A program made the translations under genes and the position numbers. A stretch of DNA of 64,000 bases from Cytidiella melzeri (Eukaryota > Basidiomycota > Agaricomycetes > Polyporales > Irpicaceae). The DNA lies in assembly GCA_022592445.1 (NCBI GenBank), contig JABYQR010000109.1, positions 56,497-120,496 of the forward strand. The letters run 5' to 3'. Shown here piece by piece: positions 1 through 13,071 of this stretch (position 1 is the stretch's first letter; each line of letters begins with the position of its first letter). The notes beneath the pieces are model-generated. The model was not told the origin of the DNA, did no database searches, and saw nothing but the letters and a program-made list of their open reading frames with translations.

Positions 1-1
1 C

Positions 2-2440
2 CTGTCTGAAACCGTCCGGCAGGTGCTACGCGGTGAACGGGAGTGCATCGCGTCGCATGCCGGCAGGAGTCAGTACAGTGCGGGAGGCATGTCCGCGTGC
101 GGGCTCGCTGCGCTGAATTGCGTGAGGATCGTCCTACAGAGAGAGCAGGAAGGGTCAACAGATAGGGCTGCCCTGATTCAAGGGTTGATGCAGCGAGAGA
201 CATGCGAGGTATGCATCGTTACACTTCTCTTGGGAAGCTCAGATGTTGATTGGCGGCTTGGCTATCGTTCTGGTAGGAGATCCTTGGCATTTGTTTTCAG
301 TGGCCTAGTTCCGCGCACCTCGACGTGGAAGAAATATACAGCGCACCGATCTTTAAGAACACCCTCGCACTGGTATGGTCTGGCTATGATCAGCCTGGGT
401 TTGAGCAGTTTCAGGCGCTACTCGGGTGAGTTGTTGTTCAAAGTGACGAAAACGGCTGCGTCGTGTAACCGTCCTTCGTCAGGCGTTTAGAGCAGTCGAC
501 GCCACGGTCAGCTGCACTAGTGATAACTCGGCCGCCGGAAATCGTCAGCATATTGAAGATCGTCACTGATTCTCGCATGCAACCATTATACGTCTCCTTT
601 GACTCACATCCACGGAGCAAGCACCCAGAAGGGGCTGCCTTTATCTTTCATACTTCCTTGGATGCAGCTGCGTTCTATCTCAGTGAGCTCTTGCAATATG
701 ACGCTCACCTTTTGAACGACCCTGCGCTGCACTGGCAAGCGCAGCTGTTGGCGCATTATTCCGCCCACATGTTCGTCGCGGGAGACTCCAGGCTCGGAAC
801 ACAGCAGCAGCAACAAGTCGCTCTCATTGATGCTAGCCTGGAGGTGTTGCGGCTGAAGGTTGAAGTTGCGGAGCTACGCGAAAAGAATAGGGGGCTTGAA
901 TCGGACGCGAGGAACTTGATGGAAGAAAACGGGAGGCTCGAGGCCAAAGTCGAGGATCTGGAAGACAGCAATTTGCAGCTGCACCGAAGGGTTAATTCTG
1001 CCATGTCTTACTCGAAGGCTGTCACCAATGGATCCTCAGGTCTTGATCGTTCTTCGTCGAGTTTCGCCGGTACATCTTCCCCATGGACCTCTTACTCCGA
1101 CCATCCCTCCACTTCACCGACGACGGCGCATGCTTCGACCAAAGGCAAGCTTGTGTGTCGCTTCACCGACGAGCTGGATGCGGACGACGAGCTCTTTGCC
1201 ACTCGCGTCCAGCTCGAGTGGCAGCAAGAGTCTGGGGGTGGGGACGATGACGCAGCCCTCGCGTTGAGAACCCAGAAACAATACGAAGAAGAAGACAGGC
1301 AGCTTCACGTACAGATGGAGCAGTTGGCGGAGACAACACCAAAGACGTTTGAATGCGGTATATGCATGGAAACATTGCCGGAAGATGTGATTGCACAGAT
1401 CGAGTCGTGCTCTCACAACTTCTGTAGGTGAGCATTGGATTTGTGTTTTGGAGGTTGTTGCTTCGCGCTCATGGGAAGCGTTGGGCTCAGACAATGTCTC
1501 CTTCAGTACCTGCAGTCGAAGCTGGCAGACCATCGCTTCCCGATACTCTGCCCTACGTGCTCCGCTGAGCGCATCAGCGGTGACCCAGGAAGTGCGTGTT
1601 CATGACCTGACTGGGCATGTTGCAGTTTCTGACAGAACTTTTTCTTTCTCAAACTCTGCAGCAATAAGTGGTCTCATGGCTACACAGATCGGTCTTAGCG
1701 AAGAAGAATACGCAGCGTTCACTGAACTCGAACTGGCGTCCTTCTCGGTGCTCCTGCACTGCCGTCAGTGAGTCCCCCAAAGCTGCTATCACTGCCGTTA
1801 CATCTCTATAAACCATAATATACCAATCACTTGTATTCTCCAGGTGTCAACAAGCAGTTTTCGTGGACAAGGTCGAATACGACGAACAGGAAGTGGTGGC
1901 CTGTCCTTTGCCTGGATGTACGCACGCCTGGTGCAAGGCATGTTCCCGTTCGATCGATTTCGCAGGCCCGAAACATTCTTGCGACGGTACCTCTGAGCTG
2001 AACCATCTGATGAACCAACAAGGTTGGAAGAACTGCCCAGGTACGTCGTTGGGGTCCTCGCTCATACTCATAATGTTACACGTACGGCTACGGCTGATCT
2101 GACACACGAACCCTCCTCCAAAAAAAAGCCTGCCGCACGCCTATTTCCAAGAGCGACGGGTGCAATCATATGACTGTACGTTTTTTGCGTTGTCCTCTTC
2201 TTGTTCGTTCAAGATCGTTGTCTCAGATGATTCATTTTTTCAGTGTATCGCCCCTGGGTGCAACGTGTAAGTTTCTGATATCGTGTGTTGTGAACTTTCC
2301 TCATTGTTCGTTACTTGATCTCCAGGCATTTTTGCTATGTATGTGGTGAGAGTATCGTGCAGTCCGTGCGCCGGCAGGATATCAGAGGTGCCTTAGAGAG
2401 ACACTACGCCAGATGTCGTCTGATAGACGAGCCCATCTAA
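2..2440 (+). CDS. RBR (RING1-IBR-RING2) E3 ubiquitin ligase with cysteine-peptidase-like N-terminus; 5' partial
   Basis: The reading frame is already open at the window start, so the N-terminus lies upstream. Visible exons are 2-208, 301-425, 483-1427, then 1491 onward, with further introns near 1580-1660, 1770-1845, 2040-2125, 2175-2245 and 2268-2325; the stop is TAA at 2438-2440. The first exons hold SACGLAALN (about 90-125) and FDSHPR (about 598-615), a Cys and a His in settings like those of papain-fold peptidases. A coiled coil follows (about 830-1000), then a Ser-rich linker. RING1 begins CGICMETLPED and ends CPTC; the IBR has CPLPGC and WCKAC; RING2 has SDGCNHM, whose Cys aligns with the catalytic, ubiquitin-thioester Cys of RBR ligases. 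Family knowledge: RBR enzymes take ubiquitin from an E2 onto this Cys. The peptidase-like reading of the N-terminus is inference. It converges with the next gene. Confidence 0.82.
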
Positions 2441-2617
2441 ACCATTTTTTTTGCTAGACGTAAATCTACTTTTTGTACCATCTCGCTGTATGTTCTTGCT
2501 ATATGACATCTTTCGTCTCAATACCACTCGACAAGACAAGATGCATTCAATATGATTCATAGAACTTGAGTAGACAACTTCGAGGTCTCAGGATACAGTC
2601 GTTCTCTAATAGCATGT

Positions 2618-5600
2618 TCAAGATTTCATCAGCGCGCCGCGAGGTTTCTTCAGAGAGTCAGCAATTCCGAGGAACGTTTCCGCCAGGCGGATCTGCCGTC
2701 TTTTTAGAGACATCTCCCTCGTCAGCGGCAAAAGCCATTACTCACCGAATCTAACGCTTCAACATACGACGACGGAACGACTGGGTGCATCGGGTCCGCC
2801 GGAACGGTGTTCTGGACTTCTGTAGCGATTTGCGCCATCCTGCGAAGGTTTTGGTTTGAGGGTCCGAATGCAACAGCGTGGAAAGAAAGCGGGGTGCTAG
2901 AAACGGTGTCAGTAGCTGAGGAGCTGCCACCACCACATGTTACGTACCCTAGTGCAACTGCTCTGCGACATAAATCTCGTATAGTGCCATCGGAAACACT
3001 GCATTCGCCGTCAGAAAGGAAGATGACCACTGGCGCACTGTCAATAACAAAGTCAACGATTGAACATAAAACTGTCAACGGAAAATAATGCACCGTTCTG
3101 TGCTCCAGTTGTCGCTCATAGAACGTTGCGCTGCTTGGAGTGCCATATTGAACTCAGTGCCGCCTCCTGCGCCGTATGGCAAGACTAGGTCCAACAACGC
3201 GTCTGGCGTGCTTGTGAAGTCATTGTTGACGGCGTTGTATAGAGCATGGTCGAAGAGAATGACGCTGTACGCGTCGCGTCTGTTTGCTCCCGCAGTCAAG
3301 GCAGCATGCCTGGCTTGCCAGAAGGTGTATAAAGATGAATAAACCGCGCCAATGCGGTTATTGTGGCGCCCCCGAAGCCTTGTGGTCACAGGCGTATTGC
3401 TCAGAGGCAGCCGGTCGGTTGCCGCCATAGAGCCAGACCTGTGCGTCAAGTTAGCTACACTCAAATCCGACAAGGTGAGGATTTGTGTATACCTGTCAAT
3501 CACAAACATCCTTTACCAGAGCCTATATGAGAACGTGCAAGGGACATAAGGCTGGATGCTCAAGATATAACTCACACATGGAAAGCGCGCTGCAGCTGTG
3601 CAGGATTTCTGCACAAGAAATGATGTCCGTCACCTGAGATGTAGCCAATGCCGTTGGTAGGAGTATTGTGGATCGCGTGCGGTGGGTGGAAGATGGGCAA
3701 GCTGCAATACGACGGTTGAGCGGGTCCATTGGCGTCGGCTCGGTGTTCAGCACCTGTAATTGAGAAGGGTGAGCAGCCAGTATTATGGGCACAAACTCTT
3801 AGTATAGGCATACCTGCACACATAGCATCACTGGAAGGGATGATATTCACGAATGAGGCATTATGTTGAGAATCAAACAAAAATCTTACCACTTCGAGAA
3901 CTCATTCTTGTCTTCTTGCAGGTATGGATCTGTAGGCCAGAGGCCATAAGCAACGTATTCTATCCTCAGGCAAAGATAACCCACCCTTGAAACCTATGAA
4001 AGAAAGTAGTGATGCGAGGCAGTAGGTGAATATAGAGCGTGTTGAACTGTCGTATCATTACGCACCTGTTCTTTTCCAGAACAGTTCATGACTAACCCAG
4101 TCCTTCGCTTTTGCAGGTTCGGGGAGCATCCGGTGAGTTATATGCTCAATGCCTGCGTCACTACATGTCGCTGGGTCTTGCGACCTGCAGTCATCGATGT
4201 GCACATGACGTCCAAGACTCCGACACACCATCGAGCACTTGCCAATGTTAGTTGGTGACATGAGATTCAACATGCTATGATACTTACGAGCATTGGCGCT
4301 CCGGAATCATTTGACGCAAATTTGCGCCCGCCGACATCCAGTACAGTGCCATCGGGGCCATCCACTGCCCATAGAGTTTTCGACATTGAGCCATGGCTTG
4401 TCTCGTGCTCGGGTTGCGTATGACCTTTGCATAGTAGGCCACGGTCGATGCGACGTCAACTAGTAGTCTGGTAAAGAACTTACCAAATGGCAGAGTGCAG
4501 AAGTATCCGCAATATTCGCAGCTATATAAAACGTGGTCTAGTGTTTGTCGGAGATGCATGTAACGCTAACAGACGCACCGCATTTTGCAGTAATGGAAAA
4601 CATTGCTCGCTGCCTCGTGTGAGTGCCGACCGTTGTGTTGCGTCAGTCCAGGAGGTATAGGAATGGCACATTGCAGCCGTTTGGAGACTGAATCTAAATA
4701 AATACGTATCCGATAGATGCTGCATGTGGATACCCTTACCCTGTGTATACTACAGCTCTATGATTAGCCATAATTCCAATAAAGACAATTGTGAAGTGCA
4801 CCTTCGTGTATTGGAACGTTTCATGACGCCCAGTGAACGTAGCGTTGATCGACTCAGGAGCGGGGTCAATCCTGCAAATTCCATCCGACTGGCACAAAAC
4901 GGGGCACTTATGTTCTTCGCTGAAGAAATTCCACCTGTATCAGACCATGACATGCCCTCGAAACGAATTTCACAAAATACTCACCCGCAGAGATGCCGAG
5001 CATGTTCCGCGAGACCATGTAGATGATCCTCATCAGCGCAGAGCCTATTGCATAACTCGCACTTGATGGGGCAGCCTCTTTGCTTGCAACGGTGCTCGAC
5101 GTGCGGCTCCTCACTAAATCCCAGTCAGCGAGATGGCAGGCCATGATTCAAGGTAAATACCTGGATATACAGCATAGTTCGGAGCACGAGTATTCACTCC
5201 CATCGTACAAACGGGTTGCATTCAGACTACAGGCCTACACTTCACACGTTAGACTGTGGCACTGTAGCAGTCGGGAAATACGAGTGTTGCACGCACCATG
5301 CCGCAGTCATGTTCGCGAGCTTGACAGAGGTGTTCCTCGTCGGCGTGATCGTAAGGCTACAATGTCAAATTAGTGCTGAAGATATGAATACCGCTGTGAC
5401 TACTGCAACCTTTGCACAACGTTGTAAACAGCCGCCTTTTCCCGTGAGTCTGCATGCTTTACCGCATAAATGAACAGATACTTCGCAGCTGTGGTATTTT
5501 CAGTATCATTCTCAATTGTATAGCCTGAGACATACATATGATTACCAGGGTGTCCAGCACTGTACACAACATCGACGATTTCGGGAGACGAATATCAGGA

Positions 5601-8600
5601 TTATGAATAACACCAGAGTCGGTCGTTTTGACTTACGGCATTCCACAAGCCTTCGTCTCCTCCCCGTGATCGCTGGAGAAGGAGCACGCTTGAGAGCATC
5701 GATGAGAAGTCTCGCAATCGTGCACTCCATTGTGGTGGCGCGGCTGAATGCAAACCAGCTGGCAATTTGCGCAAGACAGCTTGCAGAGCCTAACATTGGC
5801 CTTCAATGCGACAGTCATGTTTTCGAACTCATGGCGTACAGCAGCGAAGCTGTTAGTTTGTGTGCTGAACCGGGCGGTGTTGATGTCTAGCCATGCTCGG
5901 ACAGATTCAATCCGGGACTCTACCCTCCCGACCAGGTAGCGGTCCAGGTCCTCCGCCCAGGCTGTGTCGGCCACATCGGAGGCAGCTGTTCGTGAGTTAT
6001 GCTCGGGCCAAGAAGCTCGCAAGTTTGCCAGACAAGTCTTTCGTGCGGTATCATCTTGTGAGGTACTCTCTACCTGGGGAAGAAAGAATTTATCGTCGCA
6101 GTGAGTCAGGTCAATCGGCCGCCCCGTGTCCAAGTCCTACACATAGCCATTCAGATGTAGAGGGGTTTATAATCAGAAAGGATCACTTCATACCGTCAAA
6201 GGTTCTAGGACAGGCTCGAGCTCCATGGCTCCGGTGGTTAACGCTCGAGCCAACAAGCTCTGTAGTTGCTGAGCGCGATGGGACGCCAGATTTTCTGGGA
6301 AGAAGCTGCTTTAGTCATCGAGAGTGAGAATGATATCAGACAAGTACATACCGTCGATCGAGCCCCAATCGTTGGTCTATAAGACCAGCTTGTCAGTACC
6401 ACGACCAGTGCATACAATATTGGAGAGTAATACCTTCAATTTCGCCATGAGAGTCTTCATTTTGTGCAAGAAGGTACTCGCTTGAGGGTGAGTGATGTCT
6501 TGTTTGTCAAGCATCTTCTTGACAGTCGTGAACAAGGCATAGAACTGCTGAGATCCAATGACGGGCCAGGGGATGATCGCTAAGCTTCCTCTGTGTAACC
6601 GAGAAATGAAGTTGGCCTCTTGTTCCGTCTCCACGATTCCTTGGAATTTGAGGCTGAATCTAGGAAGGATTGCTAAAATTGGTAACCGATTGCTGTAAAA
6701 GATCAATTGACTCACTCCTTGGCTATTTCATTCTTGTCGGACTCAACGACATCCTAGGAGCGCATGAGTTCCCAGTACATGCCTGAATTGGAATGTAAGA
6801 GGGCATACCTTGATAATGATCACCAGCGTAGACCGAAATAAGGAAGGGCTCGCAGCAGGATCCAAAACTGTCGATGACGATTGGAAGGACTGAAACAGGC
6901 CGGTGATGTCCCTCGATAAGGCGAAATTGTTGCGCAGCAAGACCTAAGAGCCATGAATGGCTATCGTCGGGCTGGAAGATCAGAGAGCTTACGAGGTTTG
7001 AGATAGCGGTGTTAAATAGCACCAGAAGACTGTCCTCTTGTGCTGTTCGTTCGATGCTATGTACACCTACAATGCGTTTCAGCAATTTGTGAGGAGGAAG
7101 AGGGTGACGACTGTGAACCTTCGAAATCAAGTGCCACGATCAGCGCATTGTCCGTAGGTGTCACCGCCATCCAGACACCTTCCGTAGTTCTCATCGCTGA
7201 CCCCGCAAAAGACGTATCTGCCAGATGGTTAAGAGTGAAACTCTTGCCCACCGATTGTTCGCCTGTAACATGATTTGTCAATATATCGACATACCAACCT
7301 ACGAATATACATACCCATGGAGGAAACAACTTTCACAGGCTGCAGGACGTGTCAGCGTCCCTCGTAAGACACGACGAAAGGAGTATGCACCTTGCTCGAC
7401 ATATATGATTGGAAAATCGACTCATACCAGCCAAATGAAAGCGCATCGATGACTTGATCAATTGTAGCGCCCAGAAGCGAACGCTCCAACTCCAGGGACC
7501 AGACTCCATCTTTCAGAGGAACGAAGCGGTTGTCGCGAGCAACGGCAAGGTGGATGGGAATGAGACAGAGCATGTCCACAACCCATTCGCCTGCCTTGAA
7601 ACAAGACACGTTCTCCATGGCTCCCGCGATCAATTCTTCGTACGTGATGCCACTGATCCGGACCGTACTGAGCTTGTCCCCAATGGGCTTGCGTGTAGTG
7701 TGTTCGAATTTGGAGACCATGGCGTGATAGCTGTGGTAGAAGCGGTCTCCAGGAATGTGGGACACGAAGGTCAAAGAGCGATGCGTCCTGTCCGAGGATT
7801 TGAATGTATGTCGGTGGACAGCTGGTATGACTGGGAACCGTGTCCAGACGTCACGGTGACAAGTAATCAGCGAGGTGTGGCCTGTTGCTGTGACACGGTT
7901 ATCGACGTCCCTCACGTTGCGGTCTGCCTGAAAAGTGAGCTCGGTGCTCTTGTGTGTGATGTCGAAAACGACGGATTTCAGAAGCTGAGCGGGGGAGTCC
8001 AAGGCTACGAAATGGCAGTGGGATGAGGTGCGTTTCGCCAACGAAGTAATGGCCCATGAGCCTAAGGAGAGTTCCGGAAGCTCCAGACAAATGCCTGTTG
8101 TAGACCCGAAGGTCGCCCAATGGTACGCTTGGAGAACCGTGCCATCCGCGTGACGCTCAACGGCGAACACACAAGAGCCGTCAGGAGATGAGACCATATC
8201 GAGGGGCAAAGTAGCCAATTGCACAGAGGCTGGTCTGGGGACAACAATCAATCTCTCTGATTGAACATTGGTTTCTTACTCACCGAAACGACTGAGTTGC
8301 TAGGGAAAAGATGCGCGCTCGCCGAGTCTCGTCCACTAAGAGCAATTCGTCCGTCGCGCCAGATCTGAATGTGACATGCTTAATCTTGGTCTGTGCTTCG
8401 AACCAAGTCCTAAGATCGACTGAGGCGCCGTAGCCATCCAATGTAGAGAAGGTCTCTTGGAAGAGAAAAAAGTGCAGTGTAGGCTGCATGAACAGACGGT
8501 CAGTCGTGTGTTCAAGTCGTAACGCAAGGGACAAGGAATACTTTATCGATGGTGCAGACAGCCAACATGCGCCTCCTCTCATCGTAAGCGATCACTGATT

Positions 8601-11600
8601 GTCCTCCAAGCTTCTCAGCTACCAGCAGCTTTTTGTATCCATTCGGTGTGGCCACAGCGCGATCGATATTCACCAAACGATCGAGAAAAACCTTCATGTC
8701 GCCGCCAACATCGCTAGTGATTAAAAGGCACATTTCTCGTTCCAGTAATTGACAATACCTAGCAACTTCATTGGTAATAGGGAATCCGATAGTGACAGTA
8801 ATACTCACACAACGCGCTGCTGATCAGGCAGGCTGAAGGTGTAGGGAGTCCTGGACAGCTTTGGCTTCGGGACATGCGAGCTTTCCAGCTGCAGCTGCTG
8901 TTTGTCGCCCTCTGTGAGTTGCAGGAGACGAATGGAGTATTTGTAGCAGGCGGCGGCCTGAGCCTCCGACCTCCCGATGACCTGGAAAGAACGGTAATTG
9001 GCTAAAAGTCGTTGTGCGATGAGTTCGAGCTCTACGAAGTCAAATGTCACATACTAGTATACGACCACGACGGCTGGACTACTTCTACACGCTGAACCAG
9101 AAGACATCTACACTTCATGAGTAAGACTATGTATCACCAGCAATCGAAACGTACTGGTGCAGGTCTCTAATGAAGCGTTCCTTCACGGACCGTAGAAAAT
9201 GGCTCCTTGTACCACGAAGCACCTCTTTCCATTTTGATGCGCGATCTGCGGCCAGCTGCTTGTTGCATTCTTGGATTTGCATTTCTTCAATTTTCTTTGC
9301 CAGCTGGTGAATGAGCTTGCTGACAATCCCCGAGAAGTATTCAGCAGCTTTGGCCGAAGCGTCGTCCACTAGTTCCACGAGCACGGGGAATTGAGAACAG
9401 ATAACGGGCAGTCGGCGCAAGAACTCAGCGTCACTACACTGAGGGAGTGACGATGACGAAGCTTCGCCTGAGGTGCCGAAGAGTAGTCCAGGCACGTATT
9501 TCATTCCATCGGTCAGCTTCTTCATGACGCCTTGCGAACCGGCATCACTGTGACTGGGCAATCTACGGTTGCCCTTTTCGATAGCGTCCACTAATTCTCG
9601 TTGTGCGTCCGTCGACAAGTCCAGTTTTTCGAGAAGTTTGGCTTCGGCCTCTAGGATCTTAGCTTTCCGTGTAGTAAACCCTTTCGTCTGGATACTTCTC
9701 AGCTTTGGTTCTGCACGTTGATCAATACGTAGCTTCTCCAGGCGCGGATACATCGCTGTTAGATGATCGAGGAGCTCGGAAGCTTTACAACAGGTCCTTC
9801 AATTGGGCTATTCGCAAACGGCAACCATTGAGCGTACCTTTGTCGATATCTACTGAAGATGATGAGGCAAATTTTTCGCTGCGCAGTCGCTCAGCCAGCG
9901 TTGAACTGGGTCATGATGTGAGACTTTATGTATATGACAAGGAGACAATAATCACCCGAACTGGTGCTCTACGACACCGGTCAGCTCTTCACGTAGTGCT
10001 CCGAGGACCTGGGAATGTTGCTTCTGGATGTCGTTCCGCAGAGAGTCAAGGCTGGCTTTCTCCGACGCGTCTAGTTGCTGCTCCTCGGCTGTTCGCGCCT
10101 TCAGTAGACTATCGAATTCCGCTCTTGCAACTTGTGATAGTTCATGGTGACGCAAAATCTCCAGACTCTCTTCCGACAGGGACTCATCTAGCTGGAAGGA
10201 CCCTTTCATGCTGCGGTGGAGGCTGTCAGATAGACATCGTTCGACGAAAAAGAGGTCCATACACGAGCTCGCGAAGTCTGATTGTCGAGAAATTATCGTC
10301 CAGTTTCACCGTCGTTTGGTGAGCGGGGACATAAGTGGATGTCATAACACCAACGTTGGTATCGCCTAACACCAGCCGTGACGAAAGCTGCTGCGCTTCT
10401 GCAGGGCGATCCTCGGGGGAAACCGGTGCGTGAATGCCTTGATTCTGAACCTAGGCCATCCTAAGTACACGGTTGAATCAAAGTCAACCGATATGGACTT
10501 ACCACAAAGCCTGGTTTGACCGTCACATTCTCTTCTTGCTCGCGCGTTTTGGAAACGGAAAATGTGAAAAGCCTATCGGAGTCGTCGCACGAATCAACAG
10601 AGTCATCTGTGGTACTCTCGTCCCAAATTATACCATTTGCATGAACGTCAGAAATCAGGACGACTGTTTGGTCGGCAATTTTGGTGAGGTAGCTAGAACA
10701 GATGACGAGTAAGCAAGACTACGGATGGGCGAACAGGATATCATATGGCATACCGCATGAATGTCTCTCTGTTTCGAGAGACTGATGAGATTGCGTTATC
10801 ATCCCATGTCGTGTCCTGAGGCCAGTACAGAACATAAACGACATTTGCGGCGCTATCACGAATGAGATATAGGCCAGAGCGGAGGGTGCTCTCCGCAGCT
10901 TCGGCTGCATCGTCTTTGCTGCTACACAGCAAACGAGCACTGGCAAGGTATGAGCAAGCGATCGCTTTGGTGAAGGGTCGACCACATACATCTCATCGTC
11001 TATCAGGTGAAGGTCTCGGAGGTAGCGCACAATCTCAGGTTTGCTTCCGTATATGCCTACTGGCCGAATGTTGAATCTGTCAAGCAGATCAAAATCGACA
11101 TGAGTCATGGAATGATACGCTCCAGGGCACACGTCGTTGATGAAGAGTCCAAGGGACTCCTGAGAGATAATGATCTTATCAACTAGAAGCAGCCCAATCA
11201 AATAGCTGCTTGAAGGATCACCAGGCTCAGGCTTACCGAGGCCGCCACTGCCATGTTCGCTGACAAGGTCAAGTATGCGATACATGCCCGGGATGGAGGT
11301 CGCCAAGTCGACGACGGGAGACATGTCAGAGGCTTTGTGCGAAGTTTTCGATTCTGAAAATGGTTCGCCCGCGGTGACATCGTCGTCTCTGGCCCTTGAT
11401 GCTGGTTCATCAACATTCATGGGGTAAAAAACCCTATCCTCAATCTCGGTATCACCCGGAGAGGTACTATCAACAACCAGTTGAGCACTGGATGAAGCTA
11501 GTGGTGACGAAGCTTCGCCAGTATGTCAGTGACGTTCTTGCGATGAAGTAGCGGCAGTAGTACTCGTTTCACGTTTAACTCTTTTAGCCTTGCGTTTGAC

Positions 11601-11692
11601 GGCCTTGGCGTTGCGTTTTGCCTTCCGTGCGTGATCTAAATAAGGGTTGGTGAGCTACTCGCGTCATCACAAAGCGGCCACGTACTTTTCAT
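2618..11692 (-). CDS. Giant multidomain protein: GBP/VLIG-like GTPase, Cys-rich repeats, C-terminal VWA domain
   Basis: A many-exon gene of roughly 2,500 or more residues. The likely start is ATG at 11690-11692 with a short lysine/arginine-rich first segment; a 75 bp intron (donor GTGAAA, acceptor CACTAG) removes an in-frame TGA at 11526-11528. The N-terminal third (about 11420-9130) is acidic, then helical and coiled-coil-like. A beta-rich region (about 9050-7450) leads to a G domain at 7330-6380 with P-loop GEQSVGKS and G3 motif DFEG, in the style of guanylate-binding and VLIG proteins. Cys/His-rich repeats (about 6130-4060) include CKLSCANC, HLCGKAC and EHDCG, resembling NFX1-type or treble-clef zinc binding. 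The C-terminal VWA domain (about 3510-2620) has the MIDAS motif DRSGSM, split by an intron near 3430, and LSDGE. Stop TGA at 2618-2620. Function is unknown; large GTPases of this type act in host defence or membrane remodelling in animals. Exon joins are approximate. Confidence 0.75.
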
Positions 11693-13071
11693 GACAACGT
11701 CTGAGGCACCACGAGTGGTAGAACAGCGACTGAAAGATTTGGGTTACGGACGACTGGTGGTTGTAGGAAAGAGGGGGGGGCATGGCTCATCACTCCTATT
11801 TAAGAAGGGAAATGCATCCCTGAGACGCGTGTGGTGAGTTGCTGGGCACGTTCTGTTCTTCTGAGTACGATCCGCCAGGTGCTTTGCACCGTCAAGATTC
11901 TACCAACATAATCTCAAAACATACCTCTCACTTCTAAACCAGCATGTGACAGATGGTGTGATTCTTCTCTGATGCCTCGCGTTTCTCCTTCAAGTCCAAC
12001 ACCTGCCGGACTTCGCGTTCGGATGACAAGGGACGGAGTCCGCAGTAGGCCACATAAATTTTCTTAGTTCGACGGTTTCTCGAATAAAACGAAGTTATCA
12101 GTAAAGTTCCTAAAACCGACTTTCTGTGAAGAATGTGGCTTGGCCTGCTAGGCTGCGGAAACAAGGATGAACGCTGACTCGAGCCGGCAATGACACGGAA
12201 CTTATCAGCGGAAGTATTTCCAGCATTAAAGGAGCACTTCATTTGCGGCATCGAGTATGCAGGTAGTAATTCTTCCAGCAATCCCCGGCGACGAAAGTGA
12301 AGCGCACGGTGCGCTGGGTTCAAGGTCTAGACCACCCAGCTGGTCTGTGGCAGTCCTTCCCTCACTACGTCTCTATAACGGCCATACTAGCTTATTCAAA
12401 AATGACTTATCTGGCGGAATTCTGCTGTTCGCTCAGATACATACATACAAGTCGATGTAGTAGACTCAACCGACACGCGATTGACACTGCTACAAAGCCG
12501 TATGCATATGGTCTTCCGAAGGGGTGATAACATGATTACTGAGTCTATACATCAGCCAGAGAAGCATTACAGTTAGGGTGGCATGGAGATACGTACTGGG
12601 AAGTAGCCCTTTGGGTTGACCGACTTGCGAGAGCTGTGAGCTTAAGGAACGGAAATCAAGCTTTAGGTATTCATCGACGACCTGAGCAGTATTGAAACGG
12701 TGCCAGTAACCTGCCCTGCGCTACGGTGTGAGTTAGACAGTCGAAACCCGTGGTACTGACTGTATGCGAGGGAATTTTCGAAGTAAACAGGAGCAAGCGT
12801 TGAAGTTGAATTTTGAAAGCAGTATGTAGCTTACATAACAAAATTTAATTCCCACGACGGATTATCATATTGGGCGCTCAACCAGCTCGCAGGAAAGATG
12901 GCGCTGCTATGGAGCCCAACACCTCCCACCTCTCTCCTTCACTCTCCCGGGAGCCCCCAGGTGGCAGTTCATCTTTTGGCACCAGCCTTCGTTCTTTTAG
13001 GCTAGCCACGTCTTTCGTTTGTTGTAAGTTATCCTCTTTCTGCTTTCGCCCTACCCAGGATATTGTTTGCC
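11693..13071. other. Intergenic region, no supported gene
   Basis: Probable divergent promoter between the giant GTPase gene (-) and the CAP-protein gene (+). A run of G lies near 11774-11780. Open frames here (one of 129 codons at 11934-12323, minus) have no recognisable domain and no splice-linked partners. A possible 5' leader intron (GTAAGT to CCCAG, about 13023-13057) precedes the CAP start. Confidence 0.5.

Noticed and set aside
5340..5400. Apparent frame loss in the Cys-rich region of the giant gene
   Set aside because: A 47 bp intron (GTAGTC...TTGTAG) restores a continuous frame from CAKVA to PYDHADEEHLC.
7454..8026. 190-codon plus-strand frame inside the giant gene
   Set aside because: It is the complement of a well-supported exon of the GTPase gene.
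11526..11528. In-frame TGA near the N-terminus of the giant GTPase gene, as if a nonsense mutation
   Set aside because: A 75 bp intron with donor GTGAAA, branch-like CTGAC and acceptor CACTAG removes it and keeps the frame, so a lesion need not be assumed.
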